Part shown: positions 28,636 to 38,367 of the stretch, piece after piece
Position numbering within the stretch: the first letter of the stretch is position 1
Layout: each line of letters opens with the position of its first letter
Assembly: GCA_030148985.1 (NCBI GenBank)
Contig: JASBSJ010000003.1
Coordinates: forward strand, 1-64,000
Direction of reading: 5' to 3'
Source: Sphingopyxis sp.
Lineage (GTDB): Bacteria; Pseudomonadota; Alphaproteobacteria; Sphingomonadales; Sphingomonadaceae
DNA: 64,000 nt
The notes under the pieces: generated by a model
Databases searched by the model: none
What the model was told of the DNA's origin: nothing
Seen by the model: only the letters and a program-made list of their open reading frames with translations
Position numbers and translations under genes: made by a program

Positions 28636-29628
28636 ATGCGAAAACTGCTGTCGGCGATCGCCGCCGCCACTCTGCTTATTCAGCCTGCCATTGCCACTGC
28701 GCGCGAAAAGGAACCCGTCAAGATTTCGGGCCCGTCCAATGCAAAGGGCGTCACGACGGTGGCGATCGGCGCCTTCAACGTCGGCTTCATCTTTGAATCG
28801 ATCGACCAGACCCAAAAAACCGGCGGGTTGATGGGGGCCTTTGGCGGCACGACCAAGGCGAAGAGCGAATTGTTGGGGGTGACGCCCGCAATGATGCAGG
28901 CGATCACCGACGCCGCCTATGCCGATTTCGTGAAACAGCTCGAAGGGCGCGGCTATGCGGTGCAACCGCCGACCAATCTTTTCGGGCATGCCGCGCTCGC
29001 AAAGACCAAAGCGCGCGAAGCGCCGCTCGACATCAATATTGCGCTCGAAAAGGGCAGCAAGGGCAAGGCAACCTACTATAAACCATCGGCGCTGCCGTCG
29101 CAGTTGATGATCCCCGGCGATTTCACCGGATCGGGCATGAGCAGCATGGGGATCAACATGGCCGCGGGCCAGGCGGGCATGGCGCTTGCCAATTACGCCA
29201 AACAGGCGGGAGTTGGCGTGGTCGATGTCGTCTATCTGATCGACTTTTCGGACCAGAAGCGTCCGGGTTTTTTCAGCTTCAAAGGACTGGAGGTCAACAG
29301 CGGCTTGTCGGTCGCCGCCGATTATTCGCGCATGACGCTGATCGCGCCGAACGGCAAGCATATGGTGATCGCCGTGAAGGCGCCCGTCGGGGTCGAGGGC
29401 GATTTCATTGAACGAAGCGACGCATCGACGGGCACCGAAAAGGCCGTCCAGTCGACCGCGAATGTCGCGGGCGGGCTCGCGGCGGCGGCGGGCATCGGCC
29501 TTCCGCGATTTGGCAAGACGCGCAAGTTCCAGTTCGCCGCCAAGCCTGGAAATTATGAGGAGGGTGCCGCCAAGGCCGCCAGCCTGGCGAACGAACTGCT
29601 CACCGGACGGCTGGGGGCGCTGCGCTGA
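28636..29628 (+). CDS. Uncharacterised secreted protein
   Basis: 330 aa; signal peptide MRKLLSAIAAATLLIQPAIATA; no family recognised by eye. Confidence 0.8.
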   Translation: MRKLLSAIAAATLLIQPAIATAREKEPVKISGPSNAKGVTTVAIGAFNVGFIFESIDQTQKTGGLMGAFGGTTKAKSELLGVTPAMMQAITDAAYADFVKQLEGRGYAVQPPTNLFGHAALAKTKAREAPLDINIALEKGSKGKATYYKPSALPSQLMIPGDFTGSGMSSMGINMAAGQAGMALANYAKQAGVGVVDVVYLIDFSDQKRPGFFSFKGLEVNSGLSVAADYSRMTLIAPNGKHMVIAVKAPVGVEGDFIERSDASTGTEKAVQSTANVAGGLAAAAGIGLPRFGKTRKFQFAAKPGNYEEGAAKAASLANELLTGRLGALR

Positions 29629-29721
29629 AATCCCCCCTGCGGGCGCTTTCTAAATTTCCTTGACGGAAGGACGGAGCGCCCGCAACCCTCGCGCCTGATT
29701 TGGCGATGGGGCACATCGATA

Positions 29722-30390
29722 ATGCAACATGATGCGAGCTTGCTCGTCCCCACCTTGCGGCGGGCATGGGATATGGCGGTCGCCATGCCCGGCACTGTTC
29801 TTGTTGGCCTGCTGGCAACCGCGACAGCGGGGGTTGCGTCGGATGTCGCCATTGAGCGGGTGAGCGGCACCGGAAGCGGAATCCTGATCGCCTATGGGAT
29901 CGTCCTTACCTTCATTCAGGTCTGGATCACGCGCGAAGCCTTTGGACGGACAGGGGTCGTCGCGACGATGCCGGTCGCCAACTCGTTGAGCGTCTATTTG
30001 CAGGGCGTGTTGATCGGAATTGGCGTGTTGCTGGGGCTTGTCTTGTTTATATTGCCGGGGCTTTATGTCTTTGCACGCTGGTATCTTGCCGGCGCGCTGC
30101 TTGTGCGCGATGGGGGCGGGCGCCGCGCCGCGATGCAGCGAAGCTGGGATATGCTCGCGGTGCATTGGCCCGCCGCGCTCGGCGTCGGGTTGGTCCTGTT
30201 CGTGCTGTCGGTGGCGCCTTTGGCTATCGAATTCGCAGCTCCGGCTTTGGCGACCGAATATGGTTTCGGCTGGCTGCTCGTGACGAATCTGGTGGCAGCG
30301 ATCGGTATTGTCGGGGGGTATCTTGCGGCAGTGTGCCTGCTCTTGAATATCGAACAGCCCGTTTCGACCTTACAGGAAATTTTCGGTTGA
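29722..30390 (+). CDS. Uncharacterised multi-pass membrane protein
   Basis: 222 aa with several hydrophobic segments (MAVAMPGTVLVGLLATATAGV, GVLIGIGVLLGLVLFILPGLYVFARWYLAGALLV). Confidence 0.78.
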   Translation: MQHDASLLVPTLRRAWDMAVAMPGTVLVGLLATATAGVASDVAIERVSGTGSGILIAYGIVLTFIQVWITREAFGRTGVVATMPVANSLSVYLQGVLIGIGVLLGLVLFILPGLYVFARWYLAGALLVRDGGGRRAAMQRSWDMLAVHWPAALGVGLVLFVLSVAPLAIEFAAPALATEYGFGWLLVTNLVAAIGIVGGYLAAVCLLLNIEQPVSTLQEIFG

Positions 30391-30457
30391 CGCGGGCCCC
30401 GTCGGCGCCACCCTCACGCGTACGTACGTAAGGGACAGCTAGAACTAAAGGTTTTTC

Positions 30458-33010
30458 ATGCAATTGGTAATTGTGGAATCGCCAGCAAAGGCGAAAACGA
30501 TCGAGAAATATCTCGGTCGCGATTTCAAGGTTTTGGCGAGCTATGGCCATGTCCGCGACCTGCCGCCCAAGGACGGGTCGGTCGATCCCGACGACGGCTT
30601 TGCGATGCAGTGGCAGCTCTATCCCGACAAGGCGAAGCGGCTGAAGGAAATTTCGGATGCGGCGAAGGGTGCCGATCGCCTGATCCTCGCGACCGACCCT
30701 GATCGCGAGGGCGAAGCGATCAGCTGGCATGTGCAGGAATTGCTGCGCAGCAAAAAGGCGCTGCCCGCGGTGGTCGATCGCGTGACGTTCAACGCCATCA
30801 CCAAGCAGGCGGTCACCGATGCGATGGCGCACCCGCGCGAGCTCGATAACGACCTGATCGACGCCTATCGCGCGCGCCGCGCGCTCGATTATCTCGTCGG
30901 TTTCACGCTGTCGCCGGTGCTGTGGCGCAAGCTGCCCGGCGCCAAGTCGGCGGGGCGCGTCCAGTCGGTCGCGCTGCGGCTGGTGGTCGAGCGCGAGCGC
31001 GAGATTGAGGCCTTTGTTGCGCAGCAATATTGGTCGGTTACCGGGCTGTTCGAGATGGGCGGCACGCCGTTCAAGGCGCGGCTTTCGCGCTGGAAAGGCG
31101 ACAAGATCGAGCGGTTGACGATCGGCACCGAAGCCGACGCGCGCGCCGCCGAGGCCGATGTGAAGGCGGGCCATTTCACCGTCGATACGGTCGAAACCAA
31201 GCCGCTGACGCGCAACCCGCCGCCGCCCTTCACCACCTCGACCTTGCAGCAGGAAGCCGCGCGCAAGCTTGGCTTTTCGGCCAGCCACACGATGCGGATC
31301 GCGCAGGCGCTCTATGAGGATGGCGCGATCACATACATGCGTACCGACGGCGTCCAGATGGATCACAGCGCGATCAGCGCTGCCCGCAAAGCCATCGCGA
31401 CGCGCTACGACGGCGGCTATGTCCCCGACCAGCCGCGGCAATATCAGACCAAGGCAAAAAATGCGCAGGAAGCGCACGAAGCGATCCGTCCGACCGATTT
31501 TTCGAAGGACAAGGCGGGGAGCGGCGACCATGCGCGGCTCTATGACCTGATCTGGAAGCGCGCGCTGGCAAGCCAGATGGCGTCGGCGCGGCTCGAACGC
31601 ACCAGCGTCGACCTTTCCGACGGCACCGGCAAAACGGTGCTTCGCGCAACGGGGCAGGTGGTGAAATTCCCCGGCTTTCTTGCGCTATATGACGAGGGCC
31701 GCGACGATAGCGCGGACGATGACGATGCGCGCCTGCTGCCCGCGATGGCCAAGGGCGATGCTCCCGCCAAGACCGGCGTCGAGGTCGAAAGCCACGAGAC
31801 GCAGCCGCCGCCGCGCTATTCGGAAGCGAGCCTCGTCAAGAAGATGGAAGAGCTCGGCATCGGGCGCCCGTCGACCTATGCCTCGATCCTGCAGGTGCTC
31901 AAGGACCGCGCCTATGTGACGGTCGAGAAGAACCGCTTCATTCCCGAAGAGAGCGGGCGCTTGCTGACAGCGTTCCTCGAACGCTTCTTCGAACGCTATG
32001 TCGGTTATGATTTCACCGCGGGGCTCGAGGAAGAGCTCGATGACGTGTCGGGCGGCCGCGCGCAGTGGCAGGCAGTGCTCGAACGCTTCTGGCGCGATTT
32101 CAAGCCGCGCACCGGCGAAGTGATGGAGCAGAAGCCGTCGGAAATCACCGCTGAACTCGACATATTCCTCGGCCCCTATCTCTTCCCCGACAAGGGTGAC
32201 GGGAGCGACCCGCGAATCTGCCCCAATTGCGGCACCGGACGGCTGGCGCTGCGCGGCGGCAAATTCGGACCGTTCATCGCGTGCAGCAACTATCCCGACT
32301 GCAAATTCACTCGCAAATTCGCGCAGCCGGGGGGCAGCGACGGCGCCGACACCGGCCCCGAGACGATGGGCACCGATCCCGACAGCGGGCTGGAAGTGAC
32401 GAAGCGCAGCGGGCGCTTCGGCCCCTATATCCAGCTGGGCGATGGCAAGGAGGCGAAGCGCTCGTCGATCCCCAAGGACATTCCGGCGGAAGATTTCGAT
32501 CTCGACTATGCACTGCGGCTCCTGAGCCTGCCACGCGAAATCGGGGTGCATCCCGAAAGCGGCAAGCCGATCATGGCCGGGCTGGGACGCTACGGCCCCT
32601 ATCTGCTCCACGACGGCAAATATGCGAAACTTACGGGCACCGCCGAAATCTTCGACATCGGCATGAACGCCGCGGTCGTCCGCATTGCCGAAGCGGCGAA
32701 TGGCGGGGGGCGCGGGCGGACCAAGGCCGAACCGCTGGGCACCTTCGGCCCGCACCCGACGAGCGGCGGTGAGATGAAGCTGATGGAAGGGCGCTATGGT
32801 CCCTATGTCACCGACGGCACGACCAACGCGACCTTGCCCAAGACCGCCGACCCGGCGACGCTGACGCTCGAAGAGGCAATCGCGCTGATCGACGCGCGCG
32901 CGGCTAAGGGACCGGCCAAGGGCAAGAAGAAAGCCGCGCCGAAGAAGAAGGCGCCTGCGAAGAAGGTCGCCGCGAAAAAGGCTCCGGCAAAGAAGAAGGC
33001 GGAGGAGTAA
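30458..33010 (+). CDS. topA: DNA topoisomerase I
   Basis: MQLVIVESPAKAKTIEKYLGRDFKVLASYGHVRDLP; ITYMRTDGVQMD; zinc-finger CPNCGTGRLALRGGKFGPFIACSNYPDCKFT; Lys/Ala-rich tail. Confidence 0.98.
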   Translation: MQLVIVESPAKAKTIEKYLGRDFKVLASYGHVRDLPPKDGSVDPDDGFAMQWQLYPDKAKRLKEISDAAKGADRLILATDPDREGEAISWHVQELLRSKKALPAVVDRVTFNAITKQAVTDAMAHPRELDNDLIDAYRARRALDYLVGFTLSPVLWRKLPGAKSAGRVQSVALRLVVEREREIEAFVAQQYWSVTGLFEMGGTPFKARLSRWKGDKIERLTIGTEADARAAEADVKAGHFTVDTVETKPLTRNPPPPFTTSTLQQEAARKLGFSASHTMRIAQALYEDGAITYMRTDGVQMDHSAISAARKAIATRYDGGYVPDQPRQYQTKAKNAQEAHEAIRPTDFSKDKAGSGDHARLYDLIWKRALASQMASARLERTSVDLSDGTGKTVLRATGQVVKFPGFLALYDEGRDDSADDDDARLLPAMAKGDAPAKTGVEVESHETQPPPRYSEASLVKKMEELGIGRPSTYASILQVLKDRAYVTVEKNRFIPEESGRLLTAFLERFFERYVGYDFTAGLEEELDDVSGGRAQWQAVLERFWRDFKPRTGEVMEQKPSEITAELDIFLGPYLFPDKGDGSDPRICPNCGTGRLALRGGKFGPFIACSNYPDCKFTRKFAQPGGSDGADTGPETMGTDPDSGLEVTKRSGRFGPYIQLGDGKEAKRSSIPKDIPAEDFDLDYALRLLSLPREIGVHPESGKPIMAGLGRYGPYLLHDGKYAKLTGTAEIFDIGMNAAVVRIAEAANGGGRGRTKAEPLGTFGPHPTSGGEMKLMEGRYGPYVTDGTTNATLPKTADPATLTLEEAIALIDARAAKGPAKGKKKAAPKKKAPAKKVAAKKAPAKKKAEE

Positions 33011-33083
33011 GCGGCAGTCTCAACCCTTCGGGCCGGAGTGATCGGACCGGCAGGAAACGACCGAAAGCCGCCCCCTCTGTCAT

Positions 33084-33156
33084 CGTCATCCAGGACTTTA
33101 TCCGGGATCCATAGCCGCACTGGAGTCGTGGATCCCGGATCAAGTCCGAGATGACG
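33084..33156. repeat. Inverted repeat (GTCATCC...GGATC type)
   Basis: CGTCATCCAGGACTTTATCCGGGATCC...GGATCCCGGATCAAGTCCGAGATGACG. Confidence 0.65.
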
Positions 33157-33318
33157 AACGGCTGGAAACGGCCCCTTGCGGACATTCCAGCGTTGCAACC
33201 TAATTCTTCTACTTTGCGCACTGGAGCTACCATCGATCAGGTCAGACGCGGGCAATTTAGGTCCGGAGTGGCCTCATTGGAATTTCCAGCGAGGCCACTG
33301 CCCCACCTCGGCCTGAAC

Positions 33319-34287
33319 TTATTGGCCGCTCTGTGCGTTCTTGCGGAACTCATATTCGCGGTGCCAGGCATTCAAATCTTCAAGATAGGTCGGGTATGAG
33401 GTCCCGAAAGCAAAGTCCGAATTGTCGCCGTAGAGTATGAGAATGCACTCGAGCGGTTTATCGCCGTCATTGACAATACGATGCTTCACGAATTGCGGGA
33501 TGAAGATGCTCATGCCCTCGGTGATTTCGATTGGACCATCGTCGCTATAGAGCGTGGCCTTGCCCGAAGTGACAACGAACAGGTTCGGCATCTGACCGAA
33601 TTCCATGCGCGGGTCATCGTTCGCCACTTCCTGCGGCCCGATGCTGAAATGCACCACACGAAAGCCCTTCATCATATGCAAGGCGGTCGCCTGCGCTCCA
33701 TGAGTTTGCAATGAGTTGTCGCGCCTAAAGCGTGTTATCTCCGGCTTGCCTTTGGTGAAGAAGTGCGAGAGCGCGATATACATGTCGGCTTGGTCGCCCG
33801 AGGTCGATTTAAATCCATCCATATCATGAGTTTCGACCCCCACGCGGTCGCTACCGAAGCTTTGCATCGCGGCCGTGCCAGCATTGAGCTGGCCCGACGC
33901 GATCTTTTCGAGCACACCGATACTGGCGATTTTGAAATACCAGGTCGGCTCGACGGGCACTCCTCGCTTGAGTGTTACATCGTGCGGACCAAAGCTATGG
34001 TCGGTCAGTCGCCCGCGAGCCGAAGCCCTTTCCTTGTGCTTAACGTCGACACTCCACCATTGCTGACCCAGTTTGATCCCGAATTTCGAATCGATCGCCA
34101 TCGGATCATGTCGGTAGTCAGCGACAAAATCGTGCAGGATTGCCTCTGCCCGCTCCCTGTCCGCTTCGCTAATCGAGGAAACACTTTCAACCTGATTGTT
34201 GTGCTGGGCCATGGCCACTCCCGTGGTTGCCGCTCCAGACATTGTAAATGCAGCAAGTCCCGACAGCATGATCGATTTGACGCGCAT
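33319..34287 (-). CDS. Secreted cupin-domain protein
   Basis: Signal peptide MRVKSIMLSGLAAFTMSGAATTGVAMA; cupin-like LFVVTSGKATLYSDDGPIEITEGMSIFIPQFVKHRIVNDGDKPLECILI. Confidence 0.82.
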   Translation of the reverse strand: MRVKSIMLSGLAAFTMSGAATTGVAMAQHNNQVESVSSISEADRERAEAILHDFVADYRHDPMAIDSKFGIKLGQQWWSVDVKHKERASARGRLTDHSFGPHDVTLKRGVPVEPTWYFKIASIGVLEKIASGQLNAGTAAMQSFGSDRVGVETHDMDGFKSTSGDQADMYIALSHFFTKGKPEITRFRRDNSLQTHGAQATALHMMKGFRVVHFSIGPQEVANDDPRMEFGQMPNLFVVTSGKATLYSDDGPIEITEGMSIFIPQFVKHRIVNDGDKPLECILILYGDNSDFAFGTSYPTYLEDLNAWHREYEFRKNAQSGQ

Positions 34288-34341
34288 TATCGATTCCCTC
34301 CGTATTGGTGATATACGTAGGTAATACACATCCGTCTTATA

Positions 34342-34357
34342 TTAAGCAATCGCTTAA
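34342..34357. promoter_or_regulatory. Candidate TetR operator upstream of cupin gene
   Basis: TTAAGCAATCGCTTAA, perfect dyad TTAAGC-N4-GCTTAA; 12/16 identity to 35019-35034. Confidence 0.55.
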
Positions 34358-34358
34358 T

Positions 34359-35009
34359 TTAAGCGTCAGCCGCCTTTGCCCTAAGAGCGCGAGAAAGCAT
34401 CGCAGCAAGAGTGTCGGTGAATGTGTCGAGATCTGGCGTGCTCATCGGGCGCTCCAGCTTGCCAACAGTGGCTTCACGCATCCGGGTTGCGACGGTGAAA
34501 TGAATCAGCGGGCCGACAATTGTCAGGTGAACGATCTGCGGGTCCCAGCCACGAGCCTCCGTATCCAAAGGAAGTACATTGAGTACACTCTCGGTCAACG
34601 CCATGAAGCTGCGCAAGGTGTCGGCAGTGCCAGGATTGAGCAACCGATCAGGGTCCATCTGTTCACGCAGAATCATCGGCGCGAGATGCGCTTGTGAGGC
34701 GATAGCTCGCGAGAGGATGCGGACGAGTTCGCGCTCAGGATAGGCAGCACTCGAAAGGTCCCCCTCTTTTGCCAACCGCTCCGCCTCGGCCACCGCATCA
34801 GCTAGGATCTCATCATACAACCCGCCCTTTCCCTTGAAGTGGTAGGATACAAGCGCCTGATTGCAGCCAGCCAGGTCGGCAATGTCGCGAACACCCGTGG
34901 CACGATAACCGCGGGTCGCAAAAAGCTCGGCGCCCGCGGCCTTGATCGAGGCTCGGGTGTCGAGTGTGCGTTGCTGAGGCGCGCGGGCCTGGGTCTTGAT
35001 GCTACTCAT
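34359..35009 (-). CDS. TetR/AcrR family transcriptional regulator
   Basis: TRASIKAAGAELFATRGYRATGVRDIADLAGCNQALVSYHFKGKGGLYDEIL N-terminal HTH. Confidence 0.93.
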   Translation of the reverse strand: MSSIKTQARAPQQRTLDTRASIKAAGAELFATRGYRATGVRDIADLAGCNQALVSYHFKGKGGLYDEILADAVAEAERLAKEGDLSSAAYPERELVRILSRAIASQAHLAPMILREQMDPDRLLNPGTADTLRSFMALTESVLNVLPLDTEARGWDPQIVHLTIVGPLIHFTVATRMREATVGKLERPMSTPDLDTFTDTLAAMLSRALRAKAADA

Positions 35010-35018
35010 GCACTCAAG

Positions 35019-35034
35019 TTAAGCGCACGTTTAA
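35019..35034. promoter_or_regulatory. Candidate TetR operator immediately upstream of the tetR-like ATG
   Basis: TTAAGCGCACGTTTAA imperfect dyad, 10 bp upstream of the start codon; matches 34342-34357. Confidence 0.55.
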
Positions 35035-35301
35035 ATTAGATCAAGGCAGTTACGAGTTTCGATGCTTGAGCTCAGCGGTCAAAGCCACTGGATTGAGACA
35101 TCTGCTTTCAATCCCAAAGGCGCTTCACTAATTGGTGCGGGGACCCATCCCGAGAGAGCCGAGCTACTTGTCCAGACCTGTAGCGAGCAGCGGTAGGTAT
35201 TGGTCCAAAACATGACCAGGAACAGTGAATCGCCGGGCGTCCACTCACCACCCCACCTCGGTCGTTGCCGCGGGGCCGTCATCGACCGACCCGGCGGAGG
35301 C

Positions 35302-36273
35302 CTAAAGCCGAACCTTCGCCTCCAGCTCGCGCCGCGCCGCAAGATATTGTTCCTCCAGCTCGGCGACATATTCGGCCACGGGGCGCACCGCGGTGACGGG
35401 GCCGATTCCCTGGCCCGATCCCCAGATGTCCTTCCACGCCTTTGCCTTGGTGTTGCCGCCCGATCCGAAATTCATCGTCTTCAAATCGCCTTCGGGCAGA
35501 TTGTCGGGGTCCATCCCCGCGGCGACGATCGACTGGCGGAGATAATTGCCGTGGACGCCGGTGAACAGGTTCGAATAGACGATGTCGGCGGCGCGACCCT
35601 CGACGATGCCGTTCTTGTAACCCTCGTCGGCATTGGCTTCGGCGGTCGCGATGAAGGCGCTGCCGATATAGGCGAGGTCGGCGCCGCATGCCTGCGCGGC
35701 GAGGATCGAGCGGCCGTGGCCGATCGCGCCCGACAGCGCGACCGGGCCGTCGAACCATTCACGGATTTCCTGCACCAGCGCGAAGGGTGACTGCCGTCCC
35801 GCATGGCCCCCCGCGCCCGCCGCGACGGGGATCAACCCGTCGGCGCCCTTTTCGACCGCCTTGCGCGCGAAACGGTCGTCGATGACGTCGTGCAACGTGA
35901 TCCCGCCCCAGCTGTGCACCGCCTGGTTGAGCTCCTCGCGCGCGCCGAGCGAGGTGATGGTGATCGGAACTTTCCACTTGGCGCAGGTTGCGATGTCCTG
36001 TTCCAGCCGGTCGTTCGATTTGTGGACGATCTGGTTGACCGCATAGGGCGCCGACGGACGATCGGGGTTGTCGCGATCCCACGCCGCCAGTTCCTCGGTG
36101 ATGCGGTGCAGCCACTCGTCGAGCAGCGGCTGCGGCCGCGCGTTCAATGCGGGAAAGCTGCCCACGATGCCCGCCTTGCACTGCGCGATGACCAGGTCCG
36201 GACCCGAAACGATGAACAGCGGCGAGCCGATCACGGGCAGGCGCAGGCGGTCGAAAATGGGGGGAAGGGCCAT
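35302..36273 (-). CDS. Nitronate monooxygenase (2-nitropropane dioxygenase) family protein
   Basis: PPIFDRLRLPVIGSPLFIVSGPDLVIAQCKAGIVGSFPALNAR; GAGGHAGRQSPFALVQEIREWFDGPVALSGAIGHGRSILAAQACGADLAYIGSAFIATAEA. Confidence 0.93.
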   Translation of the reverse strand: MALPPIFDRLRLPVIGSPLFIVSGPDLVIAQCKAGIVGSFPALNARPQPLLDEWLHRITEELAAWDRDNPDRPSAPYAVNQIVHKSNDRLEQDIATCAKWKVPITITSLGAREELNQAVHSWGGITLHDVIDDRFARKAVEKGADGLIPVAAGAGGHAGRQSPFALVQEIREWFDGPVALSGAIGHGRSILAAQACGADLAYIGSAFIATAEANADEGYKNGIVEGRAADIVYSNLFTGVHGNYLRQSIVAAGMDPDNLPEGDLKTMNFGSGGNTKAKAWKDIWGSGQGIGPVTAVRPVAEYVAELEEQYLAARRELEAKVRL

Positions 36274-36368
36274 GAATCACTCTCCGGTTGCGGTTTGAAA
36301 CTGACCTTAACGTAAACGGAAAGCGGTGCAAGAGGCATCGATTTGGCGGGCTTATGGAGTAGTGCTGC

Positions 36369-37664
36369 CTAGTCGCAGGCGCGGTGTAATTTGACTGCCA
36401 GCCAGGCCGAAACAAGGCACATCGCCGCGCTCATCAGCAACTGATCGACCACCCCGACGCCCGCGAGGCCGAGGCCCATGGCGAGCAGCGAGCCGACGAC
36501 CATCGCGCCCGAATTGACGATATTGTTCGCGGCGACGGTGCGCGCGGTCTGGTCCTTGGGCACGGTGGTGGTGAGGAAGGCATAGAGCGGAACAACGAAC
36601 ATGCCGCCGCTGATCGCGATGCCGAGCAGCGCGGCGAGCAGCGGGATGACGTCGGCATGGTTCAGGAAGCCGCCGATGCCGTACATCGCCCCCGACGGGT
36701 CATGCTCCCAGCTGCGGCATACCCAATAGAAGGCGAGGACGAACAGCCCCATGACGATCACGCTCGCGGGGCTGTAGCGCGCCGAAACCTGACCTTTGAG
36801 CAGGCGGTTGACCGCGACCGAGCCGATCGCGATGCCGATCGAGAAAATGGCGAGGAACAGGCTGGCGACGCTTTTGTCGGCGTGAAGGATATTCTTCACC
36901 AGCGGCGGGAACTGGATGAACAGCACCGCGCCGATCGTCCAGAAAAAGCTGATCGACAGGATCGCGAGGAAAAGACGCGGGATGTGCAGCGTCGCGCTGA
37001 CGAGCGTAATCGACGAGCGGATGATGTGCCAGTCGATACCCGTTTCGGCATGTTCGGGCGGCGCGGGCGGCACCTGGCGTCCGGTCCAGTAACCGATCGC
37101 GGCGACGAGGACGACGCCGAGCGCCGCCCATTCGACGTCGATCACCCCGGCCAGGATCGTGCCGGCAAGGATTGCGATATAGGTGCCCGCCTCGACGAGC
37201 CCGGTGCCCGCGAGCACCTCGTCGCTTTTCAGATGCTGCGGCAGGATCGCATATTTGATCGGGCCGAAGAAGGTCGAATGAACCCCCATCGCGAACAGCG
37301 CGAGCATCATCAGCGGGATGGCGATCAGGTGGACCGCATAACCGAGCCAGGCGAGGACCAGTCCGACGGCCCCGACCAGCATGATGAGGATTTCGCAGAA
37401 TTTGACGATGCGGATGATCCGCGCCTTGTCGCGCGTATCGGCGAGCTGTCCCGCCAGCGCCGACAGCAGGAAGAAAGGCAGGATGAAAACGCCGGTCGCG
37501 ACCGCGCTGAACAGCGTTTCCTGTTCCTCGCTGTTGAACACGCCATAAACGACGAACAGCACCATCGCATTCTTGAACAGATTGTCGTTGAACGCGCCGA
37601 GCAGCTGGGTGACGAAAAGGGGCAGGAACCGGCGTTGCTTCAATAGCGCAAAGGAGCCGGTCAT
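36369..37664 (-). CDS. MFS transporter
   Basis: MTGSFALLKQRRFLPLFVTQLLGAFNDNLFKNAMVLFVVYG, SALAGQLADTRDKARIIR; LplT/Aas N-domain-like architecture. Confidence 0.88.
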   Translation of the reverse strand: MTGSFALLKQRRFLPLFVTQLLGAFNDNLFKNAMVLFVVYGVFNSEEQETLFSAVATGVFILPFFLLSALAGQLADTRDKARIIRIVKFCEILIMLVGAVGLVLAWLGYAVHLIAIPLMMLALFAMGVHSTFFGPIKYAILPQHLKSDEVLAGTGLVEAGTYIAILAGTILAGVIDVEWAALGVVLVAAIGYWTGRQVPPAPPEHAETGIDWHIIRSSITLVSATLHIPRLFLAILSISFFWTIGAVLFIQFPPLVKNILHADKSVASLFLAIFSIGIAIGSVAVNRLLKGQVSARYSPASVIVMGLFVLAFYWVCRSWEHDPSGAMYGIGGFLNHADVIPLLAALLGIAISGGMFVVPLYAFLTTTVPKDQTARTVAANNIVNSGAMVVGSLLAMGLGLAGVGVVDQLLMSAAMCLVSAWLAVKLHRACD

Positions 37665-37779
37665 GCGTGGTCCATTCTTTTCAACATCGTCGGTTCGCAC
37701 GCATTTCGCGGGCAACAGCTTGTCGCCGGGGGGGCTTATCGGCTAGGGCGGCGCTGGTCAAAGGTCATTTTGGCCGGCC

Positions 37780-38367
37780 ATGTCGACGGGGATCATGCTG
37801 AGCCTTCCCAACTTATTGACGCTGTCGCGAATCCTGGCGGTTCCCATCCTGCTGTTCTTGTTGTGGCCGGGGGTGAGCGAAGGGTCGCACCAGCCCAAAC
37901 CGATCGATTATGCGCTGGCCTTCGGCCTTTACTGCCTGATGGGCATTACCGATTATTTTGACGGCTATGTGGCACGCGCGCGCGGCACCGTGTCGCGGTT
38001 GGGCATCTTCCTCGACCCGATTGCCGACAAGATCATGATCGCGGCGGTGATCCTGCTGCTCGTCTTCACCCGCGACATCGACGGATGGCACGTCATTGCG
38101 GCGCTGGTCATCCTGCTGCGCGAAATCATCGTGTCGGGGCTGCGCGAATTCCTCGCGACCTTGCAGGTGTCGATGCCAGTGACGCAGCTTGCCAAGTGGA
38201 AGACGGCGTTTCAGCTCGTCGCCTTTGGCGCGCTCATCTTTGCGGGCGCCTTGCCCGCGATGGCGTGGATCAAGACCGTCGGGCTGGTTTCGCTGTGGGG
38301 CGCGGCGGTGCTGACGCTGGTGACCGGCTGGGACTATCTGCGCGTCGGCCTGAAGCATATGGACTGA
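37780..38367 (+). CDS. pgsA: CDP-diacylglycerol--glycerol-3-phosphate 3-phosphatidyltransferase
   Basis: LPNLLTLSRILAVPILLFLLWPG, DYFDGYVARARGTVSRLGIFLDPIADKIMIAA. Confidence 0.95.
   Translation: MSTGIMLSLPNLLTLSRILAVPILLFLLWPGVSEGSHQPKPIDYALAFGLYCLMGITDYFDGYVARARGTVSRLGIFLDPIADKIMIAAVILLLVFTRDIDGWHVIAALVILLREIIVSGLREFLATLQVSMPVTQLAKWKTAFQLVAFGALIFAGALPAMAWIKTVGLVSLWGAAVLTLVTGWDYLRVGLKHMD

Noticed and set aside
32900-33010. AAG/GCC-rich repeat at the topA 3' end, considered as a satellite
   Set aside because: In-frame Lys/Ala/Pro-rich C-terminal tail, common in topoisomerase I of high-GC bacteria.
35035-35300. Possible tRNA or small gene downstream of the tetR promoter
   Set aside because: No cloverleaf with T-loop GGTTCGA-type sequence seen; the overlapping minus-strand 96-aa ORF has no recognisable features.
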